64,000 nt of DNA from an uncultured Hyphomonas sp. (GTDB lineage: Bacteria > Pseudomonadota > Alphaproteobacteria > Caulobacterales > Hyphomonadaceae). Each line of letters opens with the position of its first letter. Position 1 is the stretch's first letter. The position numbers and the translations under genes are program-made. Shown here piece by piece: positions 54,883 to 63,985 of the stretch. The stretch covers positions 868,001 through 932,000 of the forward strand of contig NZ_OY782759.1 of assembly GCF_963678195.1 (NCBI RefSeq), read 5' to 3'. The notes beneath the pieces are model-generated. The model saw only the letters and a list, made by a program, of their open reading frames with translations. It was not told where the DNA came from and ran no database searches.

Positions 54883-55256
54883 GCCCTGAGGGCCGCGTGT
54901 TCGAGATCACCAAGGCGGTGCATTTCGAGGCGGCGCACTTCATGGGCGGCAAGCCGGAAGGGCATCCTTACCGGAACATGCACGGCCATTCCTTCCGTCT
55001 GGAAGCGACTGTTGCCGGCGTCGTGAAACAGGGCGAGCAGTGGGTCGAGGACTTCGCCCATCTGACGGCCTGCCTGAATGCGACAGCCGAAAAGCTGGAT
55101 CACAAACTGCTCAACGAGATCGACGGGCTTGAAATCCCGACGCTGGAGCGGATCTGCCTCTGGGTCGCCGAGGACCTGCGCGAGTCGCTGCCGGGGCTGA
55201 AGCGCGTCGCTCTGGCGCGCCCCAGCCTCAACGAGCGGTGTGAACTCGTCCTGTAA
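54837..55256 (+). CDS. queD: QueD-like 6-carboxytetrahydropterin synthase
   Basis: 139 residues. The zinc histidines are present (VHFEAAHFMGG, NMHGHSFRLEATV). The usual catalytic Cys before the HGH motif is missing: the sequence reads HPYRNMHGHSF where typical QueD has a Cys at about the Tyr position. DHKLLNEIDGLEIPTLE keeps the Asp/His/Glu segment, and a Cys occurs near the C-terminus (LNERCELVL). The operon with queC and queE supports the queuosine role; the altered residue suggests a subfamily variant. Confidence 0.85.
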   Translation: MATELANAQTDRAALSPEGRVFEITKAVHFEAAHFMGGKPEGHPYRNMHGHSFRLEATVAGVVKQGEQWVEDFAHLTACLNATAEKLDHKLLNEIDGLEIPTLERICLWVAEDLRESLPGLKRVALARPSLNERCELVL

Positions 55257-55268
55257 TCAGGACAGGCT

Positions 55269-55754
55269 CTAGTTCGAGAGCGTTCCTTCCTTCACGTCTT
55301 CCGCGAAGTTCCGGGCAAACCGGTTGGACGCCTTGTTGGCATCATACCAGGTCGTGATGCCGGTCATGCGGATGTCGGTTTCGTACCAGGAATACTCGTA
55401 CTCGCCTTCCTTCGTGCCGTCGGCGTCATAGGCGGTGGCGGTCAGTTTCATCCCGCCGGTGCTGCGCGAGGCGCCATAGTCGAGGCCGGGCTCGTCGCCC
55501 AGCTGTTTGAAGGTCGGCTTGGACGGGCGGGCATCGATAATGGTCACATCGATCCGGGCGACATCCACGCCGGCCTTCTTGAGTTCGCGGGTCAGGTCTT
55601 CCTTGATCTCATTCGAGAGATAGTCACCCTCGCGGGTGCCGTAGTCATCCTGCAGCTTGGTCTGGAAATCGTCAGACACGCCGACATTGATTTCCGCGGC
55701 CATGGCAGCCGGAGCAAGGAGAAGGGCGATAGCGGTGATTGGAACCAGTTTCAT
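55269..55754 (-). CDS. Secreted protein of unknown function
   Basis: 161 residues. A Sec signal peptide (ITAIALLLAPAAMAA) with cleavage after AMA. The mature part is charged and mixed alpha/beta: TREGDYLSNEIKEDLTRELK, VDVARIDVTIIDARPSKPTF, and SWYETDIRMTGITTWYDANK. It reads like a periplasmic or secreted single-domain protein. No family was recognised. It is convergent with queD, 12 bases between stops. Confidence 0.7.
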   Translation of the reverse strand: MKLVPITAIALLLAPAAMAAEINVGVSDDFQTKLQDDYGTREGDYLSNEIKEDLTRELKKAGVDVARIDVTIIDARPSKPTFKQLGDEPGLDYGASRSTGGMKLTATAYDADGTKEGEYEYSWYETDIRMTGITTWYDANKASNRFARNFAEDVKEGTLSN

Positions 55755-55832
55755 GTCAGAACCTCCATTAGGGTCTTTATTAAACTTACCATCACGCTCC
55801 CTGTTCCCGAAGTCACGCTGACGTGAAGCAGC

Positions 55833-56528
55833 TTAAATCGTGTCCACAAACACGATCTCGGCGTCCTGCAGGCCTTTGAGGCTCAGCGTCTCGGCGCCGG
55901 TGATCGCGGCCCCGTCGCGGGCCTTCAGCACATGGCCGTTCAGGCTGACAGAGCCGGCCGCCAGCACGAGATAACCATGCCGGCCGGGCGTGACCTCATA
56001 GTCCAGCGTATCGCCGGTGCAGAGCGTGGCGCCCATGACTTTTGCGTCCTGCTTGATCGGCAGCGCGTCGTCTTCGCCATCCCTGGCGGCGAAAACAGTC
56101 CACTTGCCGGAGCGGTCGCCTTTCGGGAATTGCCGCGTGCCCCAGCCCGGCTGGCCGCCCTGTTCGCGCGGCAGGATCCAGATCTGGAACAGCTGGCAGG
56201 TTTCGTCATCGGCATTCCATTCCGAATGCTGCACGCCGGCCCCGGCGCTCATCACCTGGACATCGCCGGCCTCTGTGCGGCCGGTATTGCCCATCGAGTC
56301 CTTGTGGGTGATCGCCCCTTTGCGGACATAGGTGATGATTTCCATGGACTGGTGGCCATGTGGCGGAAAACCGGTGTGCGGCTGGATCGTGTCGTCGTTC
56401 CACACGCGCAGGGCGCCTTCGCCCATGCGGTGGGGGTCATGATAGCCCGAGAACGAGAAATGATAGTTCGCGTCCAGCCATTCATTGCGGAAACGGCCGA
56501 GGCGGTCGAACGGGCGGAGGTCAATCAT
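55833..56528 (-). CDS. Pirin-family protein
   Basis: 231 residues. Bicupin of the pirin/YhhW type: metal-binding histidines are in PPHGHQSMEIITYVRKGAIT and the later GAGVQHSEWNADD, with Glu in MEI. FSFSGYHDPHRMGEGALRVW is the family opening. YhhW has quercetinase activity in vitro; physiological role of most members is unknown. It is preceded on its strand by a DUF3008 gene after 129 bases. Confidence 0.9.
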   Translation of the reverse strand: MIDLRPFDRLGRFRNEWLDANYHFSFSGYHDPHRMGEGALRVWNDDTIQPHTGFPPHGHQSMEIITYVRKGAITHKDSMGNTGRTEAGDVQVMSAGAGVQHSEWNADDETCQLFQIWILPREQGGQPGWGTRQFPKGDRSGKWTVFAARDGEDDALPIKQDAKVMGATLCTGDTLDYEVTPGRHGYLVLAAGSVSLNGHVLKARDGAAITGAETLSLKGLQDAEIVFVDTI

Positions 56529-56657
56529 GGCGGGCTCCTTCAGGTGCCGTATTGCTTGCTTTGCAGCGAATATGACGTGAAGCGCGCGGCGCTGTAGGGC
56601 AGGGCGGCAGAGAAGACTTATGCCGCCCCGGAATAAGTGCCCCTTTTAAAGGCTGGA

Positions 56658-56843
56658 TTAGGAAGGTTTCTGACCTGTTTCACCGTCCTCATCCGGTTCG
56701 GCGATGGCTTCCAGCTCTTCCATGCTGAGGTCGTCATACATCTGTTTGGCCTTGCCTTTCAGGTGCCATTTCGATGTGCGGCCACGGCGCGCAGACAGCG
56801 CAAGTCCGGCGGCCTGTTGCTCGGGGATCTGTTGTGCAGACAT
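56658..56843 (-). CDS. DUF3008 small protein
   Basis: 61 residues. Pattern matches DUF3008: QQAAGLALSARRGRTSKWHL, LKGKAKQMYDDLSMEELEAI, then an acidic tail. Small, soluble, basic then acidic; function unknown. Start ATG 56843 follows GGAGG. Confidence 0.75.
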   Translation of the reverse strand: MSAQQIPEQQAAGLALSARRGRTSKWHLKGKAKQMYDDLSMEELEAIAEPDEDGETGQKPS

Positions 56844-56968
56844 TTCGGCCTCCTGTGTTGTGGTGAAATATCAACGCGGGAAGGCGGGCGCGTGTTCCAT
56901 CCAGCACAAGCGGCCGGCATGGCGGGGCCATCCGGTGGGGGGAGGTGAATTTCACGTCTGCTTCCGCA

Positions 56969-57059
56969 GATGCCTGCGAAGGCAGGCATCCATGGACCAG
57001 GCATTTCCTCATGCGCAGCGGGAAAGACCTGTCCATGGACCCCTGCCTTCGCAGGGGTC
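56969..57059. repeat. Inverted pair of hairpin repeats, CATGGAC family
   Basis: Left copy 56969-56997 (GATGCCTGCGAAGGC..., ending CATCCATGGAC) and right copy 57031-57059, its inverse apart from the outer stem: left stem GATGCC/GGCATC, right stem GACCCC/GGGGTC. The pair changes are matched on both sides, so base pairing is kept. Each copy has a TGCGAAGGCA core hairpin. 33 bases lie between copies. Similar dispersed repeats are common in alphaproteobacterial genomes. Confidence 0.75.
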
Positions 57060-57077
57060 GTCGGAAAGTGGGGCGGT

Positions 57078-57467
57078 TCAGGGCGGACCACGGACGTGCA
57101 GGCCATGATCATACCGGACTACGTCATGACGAAGCATGACTATACCGGACTTATCCGGATCATGACGGACCACGTCATGACCAGGCATGATCATGCCGGA
57201 CTTGCCGCGCACGCAAACGGGCACATCGCTGGCAAGGGCAGGATGGTCCCAGCGCGGTACGCGCGGCGCTTCATATGTATAGAGATCATCGGGCGGCGGG
57301 GCATCGGCCAGGCAGACGAGCCGGATATTGCCGAAGCAATCGACCGCCATCAACGCTTCGCGCCCGGTGCGCGCGTGCCAGCGGGCGACACGCAGCAGGT
57401 TCCACACCAGCCAGGGCCAGAAGAGCGGCCAGACATGGTTGAAGTAGCGTTGAAGGTCAGGATGCAT
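57078..57467 (-). CDS. Conserved-looking hypothetical protein with repeat-encoded tail
   Basis: 129 residues. The N-terminal 85 residues look like a real protein: YFNHVWPLFWPWLVWNLLRV (amphipathic/aromatic helix), ALMAVDCFGNIRLVCLADAP, DDLYTYEAPRVPRWDHPALA. The last 40 residues come from the short repeats at 57104-57202 and contain repeated SGMIMPGHDVVRHD-like units (SGIVMLRHDVVRYDHG). The family is not named here; similar WPWLVWNL...FGNIR proteins occur in alphaproteobacteria. The tail looks like an extension by repeat growth. Confidence 0.55.
   Translation of the reverse strand: MHPDLQRYFNHVWPLFWPWLVWNLLRVARWHARTGREALMAVDCFGNIRLVCLADAPPPDDLYTYEAPRVPRWDHPALASDVPVCVRGKSGMIMPGHDVVRHDPDKSGIVMLRHDVVRYDHGLHVRGPP
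57104..57202. repeat. Three short repeats with CATGA..CCGGACT core
   Basis: CATGATCATACCGGACT (57104-57120), CATGACTATACCGGACT (57135-57151) and CATGATCATGCCGGACT (57186-57202) are near-identical 17-base copies, with ACGTCATGAC copies between. They lie inside the 3' end of the gene at 57078-57467. Confidence 0.7.
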
Positions 57468-57520
57468 GCCCTCAAAGATGGGGCGGCAAGCTATCAGACG
57501 AATTCAGACATCCCCCAACC

Positions 57521-57624
57521 TGTCATCCCGGAAAGCCCGCAGGGCTTATCCGGGACCTTCTCGCTGGTGTGCGCGCTACAGGAACAAGGTCCCGGATATT
57601 TGCTCCGCAAATTCCGGGATGACA
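57521..57624. repeat. Inverted pair of TGTCATCCCGGA hairpin repeats
   Basis: Left copy 57521-57559 and right copy 57586-57624 point at each other: the TGTCATCCCGGA ends face out, the CCGGGACCTT ends face in, with 26 bases between. Each copy folds with CCCGGA/TCCGGG as the base and a variable inner stem: AAGCCC/GGGCTT on the left, ATTTGC/GCAAAT on the right. The same ends and orientation flank the GIY-YIG gene at 63513-63964. Confidence 0.85.
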
Positions 57625-57661
57625 AGGGAAGGGTGTGGGATAGCGGGCGATCTCTCCTCAC

Positions 57662-57757
57662 GCGTCATCCCCGACGGCGCAGCCGTCCGGGGACCCATCT
57701 CCGAACGCATCGTTCAGAGCTGGACCCCCAGACCGCTTCGCGGCCGGGGGTGACGCG
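57662..57757. repeat. Inverted pair of GTCA-CCCC hairpin repeats
   Basis: Left copy 57662-57697 (GTCATCCCCGACGGC opening, GGGGACCCA closing) and right copy 57721-57757 (inverse form GTCACCCCCGGCCGC...GGGGGTCCA) have the same outward GTCA and inward ACC ends as the 57521 pair, but GC-rich stems. 23 bases separate them. Together with the 57521 pair they fill the gene-free stretch 57468-57829. Confidence 0.75.
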
Positions 57758-57829
57758 TGGGGGGAGTTTGGGTGAGAAGCCGTAGGGTAGGTATTGCCTC
57801 GCGCAGCCCCCACGCTTGCTAGGTGGCTC

Positions 57830-58714
57830 TTATACAGATGATAGAACTTGCAATATCCAAGTGGCTAAGAGATTGCCTGACGCGCCGACTGCAGCAGCAC
57901 CTGAAAGGTTGGCAAGTTTATGAAGAACGGATTCGTCTTTCGATTGGATTGAACGAATAGATGCTTTGACTTCTGCCTCATTTGCTTCCGTCAAACCGCC
58001 TTCAGCAAGCTCTTGTATCCGCCCTAATTCAATCGCGACTTCTTGAGGAATAGACTTTGAATCAATTAGTCTACCTATTTGATTTGAAAGACTATGATTG
58101 ACTTTAATAGAAGACCCGATGAGTTTTTGAAGACTTTTTACCTGACTTTCCAAACTGTCGATACGTTCTGATGAGGACGTTTTCGAGTACTCGAGCATTT
58201 CTCGAGTCATTCGAATTTCCATCTTCGCGATCTCAAGTTTGTTTTTGAGCTCTAGTGTGTCCAGGTCGTTTTTAAAATAGCCCGGTAGTGGCTGCGAGCC
58301 TTCGATGATTTCTCCATACATTTGAAGTTCAGCTTCAATAGTTTCAACATCACCGTTTGTTGTTTCTACAATAAGTGAGACGAGATTGCCTTTTTGGCTA
58401 ATTTTAATTTTCGCGTCATTTTCTGGGTATCGCTTATTCAATACTTCGGAAAAATAATTCAGGATTGAGATGCCAGCTTGTTTGTGTTCTGGCCGGAACT
58501 CCAAAGTCCGTTCAATTTTATGTACTACGTAGCCTGATTTTTTTGCAGCATCCGTCACCGCGTCTACACTGATGTCCATACATTCATTGCAAATGGACGA
58601 CGTAATTCCAGATTTATCATCTGTATTGACTACTACGTATCGCCGCTCATGTTGGTCGGCGCCGCAAAACGAACAAATGTACAATTTATTCGGGTCTATA
58701 GAGTTCTCGCTCAC
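57830..58714 (-). CDS. Orphan ClpX-type zinc-finger protein with coiled coil and hydrophobic tail
   Basis: 294 residues from GTG 58714. A ClpX-like C4 zinc finger is at the N-terminus: LYICSFCGADQ (C14, C17) and SSICNECMD (C42, C45). No AAA+ ATPase follows. Residues about 65-170 form a mixed alpha/beta module (AGISILNYFSEVLNKRYPEN, NLVSLIVETTNGDVETIEAE), then a coiled coil (LELKNKLEIAKMEIRMTREM, RIDSLESQVKSLQKLIGSS) and a Gly/Ala-rich hydrophobic end (AAAVGASGNLLATWILQVLS). The gene is visibly AT-richer than its neighbours and starts 2 bases after the gyrB stop, so it looks acquired and placed on the gyrB transcript. Function unknown; a role in conflict or defence is a guess. Confidence 0.7.
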   Translation of the reverse strand: MSENSIDPNKLYICSFCGADQHERRYVVVNTDDKSGITSSICNECMDISVDAVTDAAKKSGYVVHKIERTLEFRPEHKQAGISILNYFSEVLNKRYPENDAKIKISQKGNLVSLIVETTNGDVETIEAELQMYGEIIEGSQPLPGYFKNDLDTLELKNKLEIAKMEIRMTREMLEYSKTSSSERIDSLESQVKSLQKLIGSSIKVNHSLSNQIGRLIDSKSIPQEVAIELGRIQELAEGGLTEANEAEVKASIRSIQSKDESVLHKLANLSGAAAVGASGNLLATWILQVLSSV

Positions 58715-58716
58715 GA

Positions 58717-61197
<2,481 letters not shown>

Positions 61198-61250
61198 TCA
61201 GAGGGAACCGAAACGGGGGTTATTTTACAGCTTTGTGGAGGCGCAAATTA

Positions 61251-61278
61251 CCCCTGCAAAAACAAGGTCTTGCAGGGG
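61251..61278. terminator. Hairpin between the helicase gene and gyrB
   Basis: CCCCTGCAA (61251-61259) and TTGCAGGGG (61270-61278) form a perfect 9-base stem with a 10-base loop. It lies 34 bases past the helicase stop; on the minus strand it is followed by CCTAATTTGC, a weak T run. Terminator function is likely but not strong. Confidence 0.5.
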
Positions 61279-61311
61279 CCAAAAAGGGCGATTTTGGCGG
61301 CCCTTCCGGGT

Positions 61312-63363
61312 TCAGCCTTTTGCGGGCGGTTTCCGGTGCTTTTTCAGCGGTTTTGCGCCCTTCTGGAAGGCGGGTTTGCCGCCTTTGGGGCCACCCTTGC
61401 CAGCGCCCTTGGGGCCGCCTTTTCCAGGCTTGCCCTTGCCGCGCATGGGCGGCTTCCAGCCATCCTTGGCGTGCACTTTGGAGAATTTCTTCGCCGGCTT
61501 TGCAGGCTTCTCCCGGTCGTCCTGGATGTAGTCTGTCTGCGGGGAGGGGGCGCGTTCGGCTGCGGCCGGGGCGTCGTCCCGGGCAGCTTTCTTCTCATAG
61601 GGCTTCTTGCCGGAAAATTTGCGCGGGGCGTCCGGGTCGTAAGGTTTCTTGCGCAGGCGCGGGGCCGGGCGCTCGCTACGGTCTTCCCGGTCGAACCGGG
61701 CCGGTGCAGGTGGCGCACCGTCGAGCCGCGAGGCGCGCAGGCTTTTCTCCACCGTGCCATTCTCCCCGATCGTCTCGAAGAAGCGGGCCGCAGCGTCGCG
61801 GGTCAGCTCCACATGCGTGTCGCCCGGATTGATGCGGATGGCGCCGATATCGTCGCGGGACAGGCCGCCGGCCTTGCAGAGGACGGGCAGGATCCAGCGC
61901 GCCTCGGCGTTCTTCTTGCGGCCGACATTCAGCTGCACCCAGACGGCATCGTCGAAGCCTTTGCGTTCGGTCTTGTGGCGCTTCTCGCGCGGCTCGCGCT
62001 CGGGCCTGTCGCCGCGCTCTCCGCGTTCGCGGCGCTTCGGCGGGCTTGTGTCCACCGGGCGCAGGTCCTCGGGCGCTGAGCGGCCCTCACGCTGCTTGCG
62101 CAGGAAAGCGGCAGCGACCTGTTCGGGCCCGTGCTGTTCCAGCAGGGCGTCGATCATGGCGCGCTCGCTCTCATGCACCGGGCGGGTGAGGGACGGGTCG
62201 GCCAGCAGGCGGGCATCGTCCAGCGCGTTGATTTCGTCAGCCGATGGCGGCGTGCCCCAGGTCGCTTCGATCCGGGCATCGCTCAGCAGGCGTTCCACGC
62301 GGCGGCGGGCGCGCGGCGCCACGATCAGGGCGCTGACGCCCTTGCGTCCGGCCCGGCCGGTGCGGCCTGAGCGGTGCAGCAGCGTGGCGGGATCGCGCGG
62401 CAGGTCTGCGTGAATGACGAGACCCAGATTGTCGAGGTCGAGACCGCGCGCGGCGACGTCGGTTGCGATACAGACGCGGGCACGGCCATCGCGCAGGGAC
62501 TGGAGCGCATTGGAGCGTTCCTTCTGGCTGAGCTCTCCCGAGAGGGCGACGACCGGGAAGCCGCGATTGCCCATGCGGCTCATCAGCTTGTTCACCGCTG
62601 CGCGTGTCGTGCAGAAGACGAGCGCGCTCTCGCTGTCGGAATGGCGGACGATATTGACGATGGCATTCTCTTCATCGCCCGGCGCAACCAGAAGCGCGCG
62701 GTATTCGATGTCGCCATGCTGGCGCTGTTCGGACTCGGTGCGGACGCGTTCGGCGTCTTTCTGGTAACGCGCGGCAAGGTTTGCGATGCCTTTCGGCACG
62801 GTGGCCGAGAACATCAGGGTGCGGCGCGTTTCCGGCGTGCCCTGAAGGATATGCTCAAGCTCGTCGCGGAAGCCCATGTCCAGCATCTCGTCGGCTTCGT
62901 CCAGCACAACGACACGGATGCCGGCGGTGTCCAGCGAGCCGCGCTTGATGTGATCCGACAGGCGGCCGGGCGTGCCGACCACGATATGGGCGCCGCGGGC
63001 GAGGGCCTTGCGCTCGTCGCGCATGTCCATGCCGCCGACGCAAGTTGCGATACGTCCACCGGCCGGACCGTAGAGCCAGATCAGTTCACGGGCGACCTGC
63101 ATGGCCAGTTCGCGCGTTGGTGCCACGATCAGGGCAAGCGGGGTTTCGGCGCGGGTGAGGCGGTCTTCCTCGCCCAGCAACTCGCCCGCCATGGCGAGGC
63201 CGAAGGCGACGGTCTTGCCGGAGCCGGTCTGGGCGGAAACGAGCAGGTCACGCCCGGCGAGCGAAGGCTCGATCACGGCAGACTGGACCTGGGTGAGGGC
63301 GTCATACCCCTTATTGGAAAGGGCTTCGGCGAGGGCCGAGGGAACGGACGGATAAGCGGACAT
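61312..63363 (-). CDS. DEAD-box RNA helicase with DbpA-type RNA-binding domain
   Basis: 683 residues from ATG 63363 (ATG 63402 adds 13). Helicase core: SAQTGSGKTVAFGLAMAGEL (Walker A), VAPTRELAMQVAREL, VVGTPGRLSDHI, VLDEADEMLDMGF (DEAD box), MFSATVPKGIANLA, and C-terminal ATDVAARGLDLDNLGLVIHA with HRSGRTGRAGRKG. A DbpA/CsdA-like RNA-binding domain follows (WVQLNVGRKKNAEARWILPV, IGAIRINPGDTHVELTRDAA), then a long Lys/Gly/Pro-rich basic tail. Likely DeaD/CsdA-type role in ribosome assembly or RNA decay. Confidence 0.93.
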   Translation of the reverse strand: MSAYPSVPSALAEALSNKGYDALTQVQSAVIEPSLAGRDLLVSAQTGSGKTVAFGLAMAGELLGEEDRLTRAETPLALIVAPTRELAMQVARELIWLYGPAGGRIATCVGGMDMRDERKALARGAHIVVGTPGRLSDHIKRGSLDTAGIRVVVLDEADEMLDMGFRDELEHILQGTPETRRTLMFSATVPKGIANLAARYQKDAERVRTESEQRQHGDIEYRALLVAPGDEENAIVNIVRHSDSESALVFCTTRAAVNKLMSRMGNRGFPVVALSGELSQKERSNALQSLRDGRARVCIATDVAARGLDLDNLGLVIHADLPRDPATLLHRSGRTGRAGRKGVSALIVAPRARRRVERLLSDARIEATWGTPPSADEINALDDARLLADPSLTRPVHESERAMIDALLEQHGPEQVAAAFLRKQREGRSAPEDLRPVDTSPPKRRERGERGDRPEREPREKRHKTERKGFDDAVWVQLNVGRKKNAEARWILPVLCKAGGLSRDDIGAIRINPGDTHVELTRDAAARFFETIGENGTVEKSLRASRLDGAPPAPARFDREDRSERPAPRLRKKPYDPDAPRKFSGKKPYEKKAARDDAPAAAERAPSPQTDYIQDDREKPAKPAKKFSKVHAKDGWKPPMRGKGKPGKGGPKGAGKGGPKGGKPAFQKGAKPLKKHRKPPAKG

Positions 63364-63512
63364 GTAAAGGCTTTCGGGGGTTGGACTGTCAGGGATCGTC
63401 ATCGAGGCACGATCGACCTGTCAGAGGGAGTTTGCGGCCCTATGACACGTTTTTGCGCGCTGCACCATGGGTACGCGCAGGGCGTTCGTTAATGGGAAAA
63501 GCAATCCCGGTG

Positions 63513-63552
63513 TGTCATCCCGGAAAACGCAAAGCGTTTATCCGGGACCCAG
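63513..63552. repeat. Left 40-bp arm of the inverted repeat around the GIY-YIG gene
   Basis: Begins TGTCATCCCGGAAAACGC and ends TATCCGGGACCCAG. It is the exact inverse of 63925-63964 over all 40 bases, with no match beyond. It folds internally: CCCGGA/TCCGGG base and AAACGC/GCGTTT inner stem around a short loop, with one bulged T. Its last 15 bases encode the final four residues and the stop codon of the GIY-YIG gene. Confidence 0.95.
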
Positions 63553-63876
63553 AAGCGGACTTTCAGGCAGAACAGATCCGCTTGGGACTGCAAGCAAGTC
63601 CGGATAAAGATCTCGCCAATCCGGGTTATCCGTCTCAATCAGCTGAAGCTTCCATGCCCGGCGCCAGCGCTTGATCCGCTTCTCGCGCAGGATCGCTTCG
63701 TTGATATCGTCGTGGCACTCAAACCAGACGAGTAACTTGCAGCCATACTCTCTCGAAAAGCCGGGGAAGACATCATGCTTGTGTTGCCAGATGCGGGTTT
63801 CAAGGTTCGAGGTCACACCCGTGTAAAGCGTGCCGTTTCGAGCTGACGCGAGCATGTAAACAAAAGCATATGACAC
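63538..63876 (-). CDS. GIY-YIG single-domain nuclease (UPF0213/YhbQ-like)
   Basis: 112 residues. The GIY-YIG module is complete: FVYMLASARNGTLYTGVTSN (FVY and LYTG strands), LETRIWQHK with the conserved Arg, and NEAILREKRIKRWRRAWKLQ with the metal-binding Glu. NPDWRDLYPDLL is typical of the stand-alone group. The start is GTG 63876; later ATGs would cut the first strand. The last residues (LGPG) and the stop TAA lie inside the left inverted repeat. Stand-alone members are DNA endonucleases of uncertain biological role. Confidence 0.87.
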   Translation of the reverse strand: MSYAFVYMLASARNGTLYTGVTSNLETRIWQHKHDVFPGFSREYGCKLLVWFECHDDINEAILREKRIKRWRRAWKLQLIETDNPDWRDLYPDLLAVPSGSVLPESPLLGPG

Positions 63877-63924
63877 GTCCGGAACATATCATGAACAGTT
63901 ATTCCGGTCACGTTCTTTTTTGTG

Positions 63925-63964
63925 CTGGGTCCCGGATAAACGCTTTGCGTTTTCCGGGATGACA
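63925..63964. repeat. Right 40-bp arm of the inverted repeat around the GIY-YIG gene
   Basis: Begins CTGGGTCCCGGATAAACGC and ends CCGGGATGACA. Exact inverse of 63513-63552. It lies 48 bases upstream of the GIY-YIG start codon, so promoter sequence for the gene must lie between it and 63876 or within it. Confidence 0.95.
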
Positions 63965-63985
63965 AGCCGGGCGGTCTCTCTTCCG

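Larger units (their letters stand above)
63513..63964. mobile_element. Candidate GIY-YIG nuclease-bearing repeat element
   Basis: A 452-base unit: 40-bp exact inverted repeat arms, each a hairpin, around one minus-strand GIY-YIG nuclease gene. The arms share ends and orientation with the gene-less pairs at 57521-57624 and, more distantly, 57662-57757. This resembles an autonomous element with short non-autonomous relatives, comparable in plan to REPIN/RAYT but with a GIY-YIG nuclease in place of a tyrosine transposase. No target-site duplication was recognised. Mobility is inference. Confidence 0.5.

Noticed and set aside
56960-57760. CRISPR array suggested by clustered hairpin repeats
   Set aside because: Copies are inverted pairs of several families with irregular spacing, not direct repeats with uniform spacers; no cas genes.
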